A DNA stretch of 64,000 bases from Pseudomonadota bacterium (GCA_018821715.1 JAHJLN010000344.1:24165-88164), one strand, 5' to 3'; counted from the first letter of the stretch, positions 1-8,639 are shown. Made by a program: numbers and translations. Notes: generated by a model from the letters alone, not told the origin.

Positions 1-420
1 AATTTTTTTGATCAGTTTGTTGGAACAAGATATTTCGCCGAATATGGCATCCATATCCTTCCAGATCACCTTTAATCCCATCTCAATCTTATTGTCCATC
101 TCCCTGAAAAGTCTTTTAAATTCAGGATAGCGCCTTCTAAGAAGGCTTCTTATCTCTTCTAAATTTGAAGCAATGGTACAAAATCGAACCGGCAATACTG
201 TGTAATCTTTCATTACCTGCTCAATGACCATTTCATGGGCAGTAAGATTTTCCCTGTTGATGACATACTTGGACATAGGGGTGTTGCTTATCACAGCAGA
301 GATACCATCATAATTAAGGGTTGAAACCAGATCCTTTCTGTTCCCGATCCCGATGGTGCCAAAGTTGCGGTCATATTTTTCTTCAATAATGCAGTATATG
401 TATTTGCCTATCTGAGACAT
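1..420 (-). CDS. gvpF/gvpL: Gas vesicle protein GvpF/GvpL family (3' end outside window)
   Basis: Partial gene: 140 codons are visible before the window edge. The protein starts MSQIGKYIYCII, the usual opening of GvpF/GvpL proteins. It carries the family block around residues 65-85 (HEMVIEQVMKDYTVLPVRF), which corresponds to the conserved H..v...v....tvlPvrF segment. GvpF and GvpL are accessory proteins that bind GvpA during gas vesicle assembly. The gene follows the small protein at 481-833 with a 60-nt gap, in the same direction as gvpA and gvpN, so it most likely belongs to the same operon. Which of the two paralogues (F or L) it is cannot be decided from this half. Confidence 0.9.
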   Translation of the reverse strand, partial: MSQIGKYIYCIIEEKYDRNFGTIGIGNRKDLVSTLNYDGISAVISNTPMSKYVINRENLTAHEMVIEQVMKDYTVLPVRFCTIASNLEEIRSLLRRRYPEFKRLFREMDNKIEMGLKVIWKDMDAIFGEISCSNKLIKKI

Positions 421-480
421 GGGTCACCTTTTTTAAGTCTTAAAATTTACAAGCCACATCACTTGCCTGAATGGGTTTTA

Positions 481-833
481 TCAGTATTCTAGTTGCATTC
501 TGTTGATGGTATCGGGTTCATTTATTGTATCTATTTCCTTGACGGACTTGATGCTTGTCAAGGGGGACATTGAGCCGATATCTCCTTTGACATCCTTACC
601 CATTTCAGCAATGGCCTTGTCAAGGGATGCAAGCTCTTTATCGATCAAATTAATTCTCCGGGTCAGGTTTGCCTTTTCCTGTCTTAGCCGGGAACGGTGC
701 TTGTCCATTATAAAAATTCCCAGATAACTGGATTTTACAGGACGGGATTTTGCGGTAAGGCTGCGCTTTATTGCGGAATTCCTTTTTAAGCAGCCTCTTT
801 TGATGCTTCTGTTAACGGGGGGGGGATTAGCCA
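481..833 (-). CDS. Small basic coiled-coil protein in gas vesicle operon
   Basis: A 117-aa protein of no family I recognise. The ATG at 833 is preferred over more upstream starts because a GGAGACT ribosome site precedes it and it overlaps the gvpN stop by 7 bp (ATGGCTAA), as expected for translational coupling. The N-terminal 45 residues are rich in Lys, Arg and Ser. Residues about 43-80 form a charged heptad-like segment (RLRQEKANLTRRINLIDKEL) typical of a coiled coil. The acidic C-terminus contains a TINEPDTIN near-repeat. Its place between gvpN and gvpF/L suggests an accessory or assembly role (inference only). Confidence 0.7.
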
Positions 834-1774
834 TTGGAGTCTCCTTTATAAATGTCATTGCAATACTGATCAATCAATTTTAAAAGGACCTGCATCACCC
901 TTTCCTTGTTTGATTTGCTGCCGATGCGACTGGTTTCCGAAGAAAGGATGTCAAAGCAGATCTGGCAAAAGACTTTGTCATCCTTATGAACTTTTGCATT
1001 GAACACCTGAACGGATTTGGCAATCATAAGGCATCCCCGGACAGTGGGAGAAAATTCAAAAACATCAGAATCTCTTAACCCCCTGACAATATTTACTATC
1101 TTTTTTGAATCTTTATAGGATAGCCCTGATTTACCCTGGACAATTTTTATTTCTGTCTCCTCGTCAAAATATTCAAGATCAATGGTAACCATACGGTCTC
1201 TTAATGCATCCTGACTTCGGTGGACCCCTGCGTATTCTTCAGGGTTGCTGGTGAAAAGGGCCGTGAAATCAGGGTGAACCTTCATATAATTGGAATTTCC
1301 ATGACTTGTGGTTGGAATATCCAGCATTTTCTCCTGGAGGACAGACAAAAGCACATTGTTCGCCTCGGGTCTTGAGCGAGTGTATTCATCATAAAGGAGG
1401 GTAAATCCGAATTTACATGCCATGGTCAACCGGTTATCCACCCATAGTTTACTCATGTTCTCTTCTGTCTTAAGAACGGTATGAATAAAATTGTCCCTGA
1501 TTTTGCGGATGTTGTACCCCTGTTCGCTCCCTACCAGATCAGAGGTTGAAAACTCTTCATCTCCATGGATAAGGATAAGGGGACGTCCTATCCTGGCCGC
1601 GATATGAATGGCAATCGTCGTCTTTCCCGTGCCTGAAATCCCTCGCAGGTGTACGGGATAACCCGCCTTGATATAACCCAGAGCCCTGTCGGTAACATTT
1701 TTTACATATTCAGTTTCCACAAAATCAGGCTGAGAGACAGGTTCTAAAACAGTGTTTGCAATTGCTGTTGACAT
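827..1774 (-). CDS. gvpN: Gas vesicle AAA+ ATPase GvpN
   Basis: A 315-aa MoxR-type AAA+ ATPase. The Walker A motif GISGTGKTT lies at about residues 45-53, a Walker B-like LLYDEYTR near 130, and the sensor-type stretch ALFTSNPEEYAGVH and the arginine-rich DALRDRMVTIDLE follow, as in GvpN. GvpN promotes growth of the gas vesicle shell beyond the initial bicone. The ATG at 1774 is chosen because AAAAAGGAG sits a few bases upstream and the protein then starts MSTAIANTVLEP. The open frame extends about 29 codons further upstream without a ribosome site. The gene overlaps the downstream small gene. Confidence 0.95.
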   Translation of the reverse strand: MSTAIANTVLEPVSQPDFVETEYVKNVTDRALGYIKAGYPVHLRGISGTGKTTIAIHIAARIGRPLILIHGDEEFSTSDLVGSEQGYNIRKIRDNFIHTVLKTEENMSKLWVDNRLTMACKFGFTLLYDEYTRSRPEANNVLLSVLQEKMLDIPTTSHGNSNYMKVHPDFTALFTSNPEEYAGVHRSQDALRDRMVTIDLEYFDEETEIKIVQGKSGLSYKDSKKIVNIVRGLRDSDVFEFSPTVRGCLMIAKSVQVFNAKVHKDDKVFCQICFDILSSETSRIGSKSNKERVMQVLLKLIDQYCNDIYKGDSNG

Positions 1775-1860
1775 TGTGACTCCTTTTTGTTTTATTTGAT
1801 TAAAAAAGGTATCCTTTTTGTAAGTCTTTATTTTCTTAAGGGTTCCCTTAGGGTTGTGCA

Positions 1861-1887
1861 AGGGCCGGGATATAAATTCCCGGCCCT
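1861..1887. repeat. GC-rich intercistronic hairpin
   Basis: Perfect inverted repeat: AGGGCCGGGA (1861-1870), a 7-nt loop, then TCCCGGCCCT (1878-1887). It lies in the gap between the stop of the GvpC-like gene (1895) and the start of gvpN (1774). No T-run follows on either strand, so it is more likely an mRNA stabiliser or processing hairpin than a terminator. Confidence 0.6.
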
Positions 1888-1894
1888 GATTATC

Positions 1895-2854
1895 TTATTG
1901 AGCAAAATAAAAGGAGTCTTCCTTTTTTATCAGGTTGCTGTCCATAAGATCCCGCATAACAGGGATAAGCGTTCGCCATTGTTCAATATCAAGCAATTCG
2001 GCCAACTGGGTCATTTTAAGACCCTCGGAATAGCCAGACAGGGTGGACATCACCTTTTCTTTTATTGGCCCTGGATTATAATAGCTGTCTTCTGTTTCAC
2101 CCTCCCCGTCGGACAACGTTTGTCCTTCAGGCTCTTCACTTGTGTCGTCTTCTTTATCAGGTTCAGGTTCAATATCTTTTTGAATTATTTTTGCTTCATT
2201 CAAGCCGGCACTGGTAATGACTTTTTCCCATGCAGATGACATGGCAGACAGCTCCGCCTTTACAGACCTTAGAAAATCATTCACATTTGATTTTCGGCCT
2301 CTTTCATTTGTCTTGATACCTGAAACAAAGGTTTTCAGAAATGATGAAAGCTCATCTCCCATTTTTTTCTGACTGTTACGGATCTGCTTTAGACTGGTTT
2401 GAATATCTTCCTGCATCCTGCCAACCTCGTCCTTCATGGTTTTGATTCCAACAAGACGCTGTGTTTTATCTTCCCTGGCATCTGCTTTACGGTCTTTTGC
2501 ACAACCCTTCATATCCGACATGAAACCTTCCAGCTTTGATTTGAGTTCATTTTTTGATTCTTTGATCAAACTTATGCGCTTATTATGGTCTATTCCCGTT
2601 TCTTTCCGGCGCGTTTTCTCCATTGCACCAAGACTGGCTCTATCTTTGTCCAATTGCCGGTGCAAGGACTGGGTCATATCCTCCCTGTCCTTGCCAATTG
2701 ATTTTAGAAAACTCACAGACTCATGCCGTAACCCTGCCGTCTCCTGTTTGATCCGGCCAAAATTCTCCTTCAGGTTATTTATCAGTACCCCTCGGTCATT
2801 TCTCGCAGTTCCAATTTCCTCTACCAACCTTTCCAAATCTTTAGATGCTGACAT
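1895..2854 (-). CDS. GvpC-like repetitive coiled-coil protein with winged-helix-like C-terminus
   Basis: A 319-aa, highly charged, helical protein in the gas vesicle operon. Residues about 25-215 hold degenerate helical repeats in which an F-[LM] pair is followed by about ten residues and basic/acidic heptads (FLKSIGKDREDM, FMSDMKGCAKDRKADA, FLKTFVSGIKTNERGRKS, FLRSVKAELSAM). This is the look of GvpC-type shell-strengthening proteins. Residues about 225-260 are a Pro/Glu/Asp linker. The last 60 residues (VMSTLSGYSEGLKMTQLAEL ... LIKKEDSFYFAQ) read like a small winged-helix fold, which is unusual for GvpC. Start MSASKDLERL is preceded by AAGGAG. The function is inferred from repeat style and position. 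Confidence 0.6.
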   Translation of the reverse strand: MSASKDLERLVEEIGTARNDRGVLINNLKENFGRIKQETAGLRHESVSFLKSIGKDREDMTQSLHRQLDKDRASLGAMEKTRRKETGIDHNKRISLIKESKNELKSKLEGFMSDMKGCAKDRKADAREDKTQRLVGIKTMKDEVGRMQEDIQTSLKQIRNSQKKMGDELSSFLKTFVSGIKTNERGRKSNVNDFLRSVKAELSAMSSAWEKVITSAGLNEAKIIQKDIEPEPDKEDDTSEEPEGQTLSDGEGETEDSYYNPGPIKEKVMSTLSGYSEGLKMTQLAELLDIEQWRTLIPVMRDLMDSNLIKKEDSFYFAQ

Positions 2855-3002
2855 TTTTCTTCTCCTTGTAACCTTGAAAAGACATGCTTAAAGCAAGGCT
2901 TGGTCAGCCAGTGGAGGGAGATAAGCCTCCATAGCGTCAAAGGATATCTTTTATTGTTTTTAAATGCGAATCTGATACTTAGTTCAGATTAGCGATAAAT
3001 TA

Positions 3003-3656
3003 TTATGGACTGTTGATGGCTGCGATTTTTTGCCATTGGTCATTAACCCTGTTTCTGACAAGATCGAAATCATCCAATAAGTCAAACAGCTCCCGGTTAT
3101 ATTCGCTCTGTTGTGTTCGGACAGCTTTGAGCATAGCCTTGTAATCCTTAATCCTTATATCTTCACCTTTTTCCAACAACCTTTTTAACCCTGTTTTTAA
3201 TTCTTCCTGTTCAACCTGAATTTGTTTTAATATCCTGACGATACCATGCTCCCGATTTTTCTGCCGTATCAGCATATCTTCGAGCAAGGCTTCAATATCC
3301 TCAATCGGATCATGGCTTTTGAAGGCAACAAGGTCTCTTAAAGACAATACCATCTCCTGTTCCTCTTCCTGGAAATTAGACAGGCTCAGGGTGGCTTCAT
3401 TTTCAATTTTCCTGTGATGCTCAAGGATATCTTGGATCATGGAATCAAAATCTTTTCGCCGAAGGCTTTGAGAATTCGTCAGGTTAATTCTCAGACGATT
3501 CATCATATCGTCAAGCTCTATCTGGAAAGAATGAAGGAAATTATTGGCCTGGGTCATTAAGGAACAAACCGTGTCTACCCGTGTTTCATAGGAATCAACA
3601 ATACCTTCGGCCAAAGCTCTCAATTGCTGTGTACCATCTAATTTTAGAATGTTCAT
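3003..3656 (-). CDS. Coiled-coil protein of the gas vesicle operon
   Basis: A 217-aa, almost wholly helical, charged protein. Two similar segments (LRRKDFDSMIQDILEHHRKI near residues 85-105 and IRIKDYKAMLKAVRTQQSEY near 168-188) suggest an internal duplication. It has no signal peptide or membrane segment. AAGGTG precedes ATG 3656. It is the first gene after gvpA, beyond the hairpin at 3674-3750, and is followed by the GvpC-like gene. I assign no named family. A structural or scaffolding role in the vesicle, in the manner of GvpC, is an inference from position and helical repeats. Confidence 0.65.
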   Translation of the reverse strand: MNILKLDGTQQLRALAEGIVDSYETRVDTVCSLMTQANNFLHSFQIELDDMMNRLRINLTNSQSLRRKDFDSMIQDILEHHRKIENEATLSLSNFQEEEQEMVLSLRDLVAFKSHDPIEDIEALLEDMLIRQKNREHGIVRILKQIQVEQEELKTGLKRLLEKGEDIRIKDYKAMLKAVRTQQSEYNRELFDLLDDFDLVRNRVNDQWQKIAAINSP

Positions 3657-3673
3657 TAATTCACCTTTTGGTT

Positions 3674-3750
3674 AAAAAAAAACCTCAAACATATCGGACA
3701 ACAACTATTTTTAAAATCAAGGGAGTTTTGTCAGATATGTTTGGGGTTTT
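3674..3750 (-). terminator. Terminator/attenuator after gvpA
   Basis: Left arm 3679-3701 and right arm 3728-3750 form a stem of about 23 bp with two mismatches and a 26-nt loop. Read on the minus strand, the stem is followed at once by a run of at least nine U (3674-3682). It lies 100 nt after the gvpA stop and before the rest of the operon, so it probably ends most gvpA transcripts and lets few read through. That would fit the need for a large excess of GvpA. Confidence 0.8.
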
Positions 3751-3856
3751 ATAAATACCCCGGAGATTCCAGATATGCTCAAGATGACACTGATATATTA
3801 AAGGGGTGCAACACCTTTAACTACCCTAAGGATACCTGCCAATCTCCCTTTATGAG

Positions 3857-4066
3857 TTAGGCTTCGGCTTGGGCTGTGAGACCAACTGCTTCGGCATATT
3901 TCAGATAGGTTTCCACACCGGCCAGAACCACTCTGGCTTCAATGGCCAGAAGTTCGATACCAACGAGAGATACCCTTGCCCAGGCATCAATAACAACGCC
4001 TTTGTCAAGGATACGGTCAATAACTTCAACTAAACTTGATGATGCATTTGTTTTTTCAACAGCCAT
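3857..4066 (-). CDS. gvpA: Gas vesicle major structural protein GvpA
   Basis: A 69-aa protein with the invariant GvpA core: [20 protein letters not shown] at residues about 11-30, then [20 protein letters not shown] at 33-52, and a variable tail ending TAQAEA. GvpA polymerises into the ribbed hydrophobic wall of gas vesicles, which give buoyancy. AAAAGGAGA lies just before ATG 4066. It is the first gene of a minus-strand operon with gvpN and gvpF/L and has its own downstream hairpin. The long non-coding region upstream (4067-4521) carries an inverted repeat and a phased repeat array that are good candidates for its control region. Confidence 0.98.
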   Translation of the reverse strand: MAVEKTNASSSLVEVIDRILDKGVVIDAWARVSLVGIELLAIEARVVLAGVETYLKYAEAVGLTAQAEA

Positions 4067-4168
4067 GGTAAATCTCCTTTTAAAAAAAAATTAATGGTGA
4101 TGGGTTTTATCTGTTGTATTCTGGCATAACCAATTGCCCACCTCCTTTTCTTGGTATGCAGTGGATCA

Positions 4169-4192
4169 TTCGGATTTGTCTTTTAATCCGAA
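4169..4192. promoter_or_regulatory. Inverted repeat in gvpA leader
   Basis: TTCGGATT (4169-4176), 8-nt loop, AATCCGAA (4185-4192). It lies about 100 nt upstream of gvpA. On the plus strand a TTTTT run follows, so it could stop plus-strand transcription entering the gvp region. In the gvpA direction it could be an operator or a leader hairpin. Confidence 0.45.
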
Positions 4193-4333
4193 TTTTTCCC
4201 GGTTAAATTTCAAAACGTATCGGTTCATGAACAAAATGATAATATCAACTAAGGTGTCGTAATTAAAAGTATGAGAGAAAACATTTATCGTGATTTTATA
4301 ATAGATCGTTTAATCCTTCATTGATATAGGGTG

Positions 4334-4424
4334 AACACCTGAAAGATTTTTTTTAAACACCCGGTATTCATTTTTTAAAACCCTGGTTTTTGTTAAAAAA
4401 ACCCCTGATTGTCGTTTGAACCCC
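4334..4424. repeat. Five phased AAACCC-type motifs upstream of gvpA
   Basis: On the plus strand the elements GAACACCTGA, AAACACCCGG, AAAACCCTGG, AAAACCCCTG and TGAACCCCAT recur, with their ACC cores starting at 4337, 4359, 4380, 4401 and 4420. The spacings are 22, 21, 21 and 19 bp, which is two helical turns. Most are preceded by a T/A tract. The array sits between the response regulator gene and gvpA, about 270-360 bp upstream of gvpA. A multi-site binding array for a regulator is the natural reading (inference). Confidence 0.5.
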
Positions 4425-4521
4425 ATACGGAAGCTGGATATGAGAGAAGCAGATAGGTAATAAGATTTTGGGATCGGTTTTTTATGAATTTAGGCCATTG
4501 ATGGGGTATGGGACAGGTTTT

Positions 4522-5187
4522 TTATTCTTTTATGATCAATCCTTTTTGGAGAGCATATTGCACAAGTCCTGCCGTTTTCTGGATGTTGAGTCTTTTTTTT
4601 ATCTGTGTCCTGTGGGTTTCAATGGTTTTTATACTCACCGATAAAATATTGGCCGTTTCCCGGTTTGTATAGCCTTCTGCCAGCAGTTGCAAAACTTCTG
4701 TCTGCCGGCTGGTAAGTTCTGTTTCCCTGTCGATTTTTTCATTCTCTGATATTGTGCCGGTCTGACGCAGATATTCCTTAATAAGGGTTTTTGAAACAGA
4801 AGCGCTTAGATAGGATCTTCCTTTATGGACCTCGTGAATGGCAGTGACCAGATCCGAAGGGGCTGCTTTTTTGACAAGATACCCTGAAGCCCCGGATCTG
4901 AGCGCCTGCAGGACATACTCTTCACTTGAGTGCATTGTCAGAATAATAATTTCTATTTTAGGATAATTTTTTTTAAGCTGCCGGGAAGCCTCTATCCCGT
5001 TAAGAATGGGCATTCCAATATCCATAACCACAACATCCGGCCCTATTTCCCCAGATTTTGTGATGGCCTCCCGGCCATTTTCTGCTTCAGCCACAACTTC
5101 AATGTCAGGTTCCTTCTCCAGAAGAGAACGAATCCCCTTGCGAACGATGGTATGGTCTTCTGCAATTAATACTCTAATCATATCCAT
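4522..5187 (-). CDS. NarL/LuxR-family response regulator
   Basis: A 221-aa two-domain regulator. The receiver domain (residues 4-120) has the acidic pair E10/D11, phospho-acceptor D56 in VVVMDIGMP, T84 and K106. The LuxR-type helix-turn-helix is at about 153-212 (LTSRQTEVLQLLAEGYTNRE, then IETHRTQIKKRLNI). It would be phosphorylated by a HisKA_3 kinase, and just such a kinase starts 289 bp away on the opposite strand, so the two form a divergently transcribed two-component pair. The gene lies directly upstream of the gas vesicle operon on the same strand, so it may control gvpA (inference). Start could be ATG 5187 or 5181. Confidence 0.93.
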   Translation of the reverse strand: MDMIRVLIAEDHTIVRKGIRSLLEKEPDIEVVAEAENGREAITKSGEIGPDVVVMDIGMPILNGIEASRQLKKNYPKIEIIILTMHSSEEYVLQALRSGASGYLVKKAAPSDLVTAIHEVHKGRSYLSASVSKTLIKEYLRQTGTISENEKIDRETELTSRQTEVLQLLAEGYTNRETANILSVSIKTIETHRTQIKKRLNIQKTAGLVQYALQKGLIIKE

Positions 5188-5281
5188 GATAATTTTAATT
5201 TCCCGGACATTTTGAAAAAATAATCGTGTTCTCTTAAGGGTAAGAACAAGTTAAAGAAGATAAATTACCTTAAAGTATTCA

Positions 5282-5342
5282 TTATAAAAACTCAATAGTT
5301 TTTATAAAACATTTATTGACTTTAACCCTATTTCTATATACT
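5282..5342 (+). promoter_or_regulatory. Intergenic inverted repeat and possible kinase promoter
   Basis: An 11-bp inverted repeat (TTATAAAAACT 5282-5292 / AGTTTTTATAA 5297-5307) is followed by TTGACT (5316-5321) and TATACT (5337-5342). The spacing is 15 bp, short for a sigma-70 promoter. It lies in the 288-bp divergent region between the response regulator and the sensor kinase, and the kinase start is about 130 nt downstream. Confidence 0.3.
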
Positions 5343-5475
5343 CAAAGGGAAATAAATCCTATAGTTTAATCATAAAAAAATAATCACATATTAAGGAAAT
5401 GGAATCTGAACCAGGATACCCATCATTTGCCTTATTAATAATTTTTAAATATTATCGGGTTGGAGAAAACCTGCT

Positions 5476-7431
5476 ATGAAACAGTTATTAAAGACCATAA
5501 AAACCAAAACTCTGTTTTTTTTGTTTAATGGCTTTTTTATTATTGTACTGCTGATAATCATCGGCTTTGCTACATCATATAATATAAAACAGCATGCTTT
5601 GGATGAAGCAAAAATTAAAGCAGGTATGATAGCTGACCAGTATTTTGCCATCCACACATATTTTTCCCAAAAACTTAAACCCGCAATATCGAAAATGATC
5701 CAGCCGTATCGTTCAAAAGAATATTTTGACCCTTTATGGATGTCATCCTCATATGTTGTAAGACAGATTAATAAAACCATCCTTTCCATAGGAGAAAACA
5801 CCTATTCTATCAAAGACGCAGCCATCAATGCTCGAGCAACTGATAATGAGGCAGATCATTATGAAAGGCAATTTATTTTACAACTAAACACTGATCCGGG
5901 CCTGATGGTAAAAAGTTCTGTTCAGCAGATAGATAATATGCCCTATTATGTATTCTTGAGAAGAGGCGAATTAATAGAGGAATCCTGTCTTCACTGTCAT
6001 GGTTCTCCTGCTCAGGCACCAAAACAATTGGTTGATATTTATGGAGACCATGCAGGTTTTAAACGAAACATAGGAGACTATCCCCACGCCATCGTAATAA
6101 AAATTCCTTTGCCCAAGGCATATTTAACTGCAAACCGTTTTGCTTTAAAACTGTCGTTAATTTGTTGTGCTATTATTTTAGTATTTTTTTATGTTCAGTA
6201 TCTGCTGGCCAATTATCTATTGTTTGAACCGATTTCCAAAGTACACAGTACAATGCAAAAGTTTTTCAATAAACCTGACAAGCTGAAGCAAATAAAGCCA
6301 TTACCCTCTGGCATAGAATTAAACCAGTTGGCAAAAGTCTTTAATTCAATATCAAAAAAACTTTATCAAAATAAAAAAGAGAATGAAGTAAAATATGGAA
6401 ACCTCTTTAATTCGTTAAAAAACTCCGTTCTGGTTTTTGATGCCCAAACAAGACTGTTCGTTAGCAGCAATCAAGCTGCATCAAATTTGTATGGGTATAC
6501 AAAAGATGAATTTTTACAATTACACCACAATGATATTACAGCCGAACATGCAATTTCTGAAGACTCCATCACAAAGGTGATTGAAGGTGAAAAAATCGAA
6601 ATTCCCGTTCGCCATCATAAAAAAAAGGATGGAACCATTTTCCCTGTGGAAATCACACCCGGGCAGTTCAAAACCGATAACAGGATAATGTTATTCGGCA
6701 TAATAAAGGATATCACCGAATCGTTAGAAAATAAAAAAAACAGGCAGAAAGATGAAGATCGACTTCGTTTTATGGCACACCGGTTAATAGAGATCAGGGA
6801 GGAAGAATGCAAGAGGATTTCCCTTGAGCTGCATGATGCCATGGGGCAATCGTTAACCGCATTAGGCTTCAACCTGAATCTTTTTCAAAATGATATCTCG
6901 GACTCTTGCCAGGACTTATTAACTGACAGTATTTCAATTATTGACAATTTAGCAGATCAGGTTCAAGACCTTTCTCTCGATCTGAGACCGAGTATGCTTG
7001 ATGACCTTGGCCTTGTTCCAACATTGCGTTGGTATTTAAATAGATACACTAAGAGAACAAGGATCAAAACAAAACTTGCGGCTGTTGGACTTGAGGAATA
7101 TAAAAACGAAAATCTGGAGATAACCATCTTCAGGATTGTGCAAGAGTCATTAAATAATGTTCTAAAACATGCAAAGGCAAAAAACATTGAGCTCTTCCTT
7201 AAACTTGAAAACACTCGATTCACAGGTTGTATTCAGGATGATGGTAAAGGTTTTGATATAAACGAAATTTACCAGACAATTAAGGGAAAGCGTATAGGTC
7301 TTCTCAGCATGAAAGAAAGAATTTCTTTATTGGATGGAACCTTTGAGATTCAATCTGCTAAAGGACAGGGAACCCGGATAAGCTTTGAAATACCGTTGGA
7401 CCGCTTTGGGGACCATTTCATTAGGGGCTAA
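5476..7431 (+). CDS. Sensor histidine kinase: DUF3365 (haem c)-PAS-HisKA_3-HATPase
   Basis: A 651-aa membrane kinase. Membrane segments lie at about 13-32 and 223-245. The periplasmic region between them is a DUF3365/Tll0287-type sensor with a haem-c site C171-L-H-C174-H175. A PAS domain spans about 305-415 (SNQAASNLYGYTKDEF; DGTIFPVEITPG). The HisKA_3 helix has phospho-acceptor H453 in LELHDAMGQ, and the ATPase domain ends the protein (ESLNNVLKHAKAKN; DDGKGFD). This is the NarX-like architecture that pairs with NarL-type regulators, here the divergent gene at 4522-5187. The haem site points to redox, gas or small-ligand sensing (family knowledge plus inference). Confidence 0.93.
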   Translation: MKQLLKTIKTKTLFFLFNGFFIIVLLIIIGFATSYNIKQHALDEAKIKAGMIADQYFAIHTYFSQKLKPAISKMIQPYRSKEYFDPLWMSSSYVVRQINKTILSIGENTYSIKDAAINARATDNEADHYERQFILQLNTDPGLMVKSSVQQIDNMPYYVFLRRGELIEESCLHCHGSPAQAPKQLVDIYGDHAGFKRNIGDYPHAIVIKIPLPKAYLTANRFALKLSLICCAIILVFFYVQYLLANYLLFEPISKVHSTMQKFFNKPDKLKQIKPLPSGIELNQLAKVFNSISKKLYQNKKENEVKYGNLFNSLKNSVLVFDAQTRLFVSSNQAASNLYGYTKDEFLQLHHNDITAEHAISEDSITKVIEGEKIEIPVRHHKKKDGTIFPVEITPGQFKTDNRIMLFGIIKDITESLENKKNRQKDEDRLRFMAHRLIEIREEECKRISLELHDAMGQSLTALGFNLNLFQNDISDSCQDLLTDSISIIDNLADQVQDLSLDLRPSMLDDLGLVPTLRWYLNRYTKRTRIKTKLAAVGLEEYKNENLEITIFRIVQESLNNVLKHAKAKNIELFLKLENTRFTGCIQDDGKGFDINEIYQTIKGKRIGLLSMKERISLLDGTFEIQSAKGQGTRISFEIPLDRFGDHFIRG

Positions 7432-8171
7432 TGGATTGTAACCTTTTCCATTTGATAGAGTGAAATAGTCGGTTCTTTTCCAGTTTTAAGCATTCCCAGG
7501 AACCAATCACAGAACTTATCTCTTAATTCACTATTCAATGTTTTTGTTCGAACTTACAAGTGAGCACCTTTTGTGGTCCAGCATATACAGTTACTTGCAT
7601 GTATATTAACACTTACATTGATCAACAATTCAAACTGTATCATTGATATTTTCAATAAATAATTTTTCAACTGTGACCCAGGTGAGCCCCATAACGTGAA
7701 CCGCTCAGTTCACAATTTTTCAAGTATTGGGCGACTATTTCTTTCACCAGTCCGGGCTTTTTAAATTATTACCAGGATACAACATCTGGTATTTTAAATT
7801 TCATTGTTTGTCAGCCATGAATTATACTATATGGGAAAGGGCATCATCAAATTAATTAAAATCCCATTATTGTATATTGGAGACACACTTGAATATAGGG
7901 ATCTCAGCCCATCAATTTTGTTACAACATCAAATACACGACTATTTTTTAATTTCAACGCCTGTCCCTGCTCACTTAAAATATTATAAGTGACTTGTAAA
8001 AATTTTTAAAGATCAGTCTTTTCCAAAACAAAATTCCCTTTTCAAATTATATACAAACCGGTTATGATTACCAGTATGGGCGGCGATATATAAATCTCAA
8101 TTATGAACTTTGAAAACAAATTCGATATGACAGATCATCCTTTCTGTAGCTAACCGCTTAAATGTCGAATA
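7432..8171. other. AT-rich gap without a supportable gene
   Basis: Some 740 bp follow the kinase. I see only short open stretches on both strands, none with a ribosome site plus family features. Two minus-strand fragments (near 7441-7555 and 7690-7770) look protein-like but are interrupted by stops. They could be a decayed transposase. From here to about 28.8 kb the DNA is clearly more AT-rich. Confidence 0.4.
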
Positions 8172-8639
8172 TTAATTTTTCACTGGGACATAAATTTCAA
8201 TAATTGAATTTTGATTATTCCAGTTAAATTTTGGATCATACCTTTCGTAATGGATGAGCGATCTATTAAAATCTATATCAAGTGGAGAATGTGGAATGAT
8301 TTGTTTGTAAATTTGATTAATCGTTTTACTTAGTGAATATAAAGGACCAGTATGGTTGACTTTTGCAAAATTTCCAGCAGAAATATTTGAATGTTTAAAT
8401 TGTGAAATACGATCCTCTGAAGGGAATGCACATTGATAAAAATATTGATTGTTTATTTTTATGGTTATTCCAAATTTTTCCCATTCCGAATCAAATTTAA
8501 TTTCGTTTAATCTGAGGAGTGAGTTGAATTTTTTCCAATGGTCGGAAATAATAGAAGAATTCTTTTGATGAGAAGTTGTTAACTGCGTTTCAAAATAACA
8601 CACACTAATTTTTGGGATATATTTTATTTCATATTTCAT
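8172..8639 (-). CDS. GyrI-like / AraC effector-binding domain protein
   Basis: A 155-aa stand-alone effector-binding domain when started at ATG 8639. The C-terminal half has the GyrI/AraC_E_bind pattern: a Gly-Pro turn after a small-residue strand (GNFAKVNHTGPLYSLSKTIN), a tryptophan-less IYKQIIPHSPLDID helix region, then ERYDPKFNW and the terminal strand IIEIYVPVKN. Such domains bind small molecules or inhibit gyrase, or act as sensor modules. ATG 8639 overlaps the stop of the upstream YkgJ-type gene by 11 nt, which favours it over an upstream start 15 nt away. The ligand is unknown. Confidence 0.7.
   Translation of the reverse strand: MKYEIKYIPKISVCYFETQLTTSHQKNSSIISDHWKKFNSLLRLNEIKFDSEWEKFGITIKINNQYFYQCAFPSEDRISQFKHSNISAGNFAKVNHTGPLYSLSKTINQIYKQIIPHSPLDIDFNRSLIHYERYDPKFNWNNQNSIIEIYVPVKN

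Noticed and set aside
4121-4139. TGGCAT...TTGC sigma-54-like sequence upstream of gvpA
   Set aside because: Spacing is one base too long and it points away from gvpA.
7441-7780. Minus-strand protein-like fragments, possibly a transposase relic
   Set aside because: Interrupted by stops and too short to name a family.
7804-7992. 62-codon open frame on the plus strand
   Set aside because: No ribosome site, no family features and AT-rich composition; likely chance.
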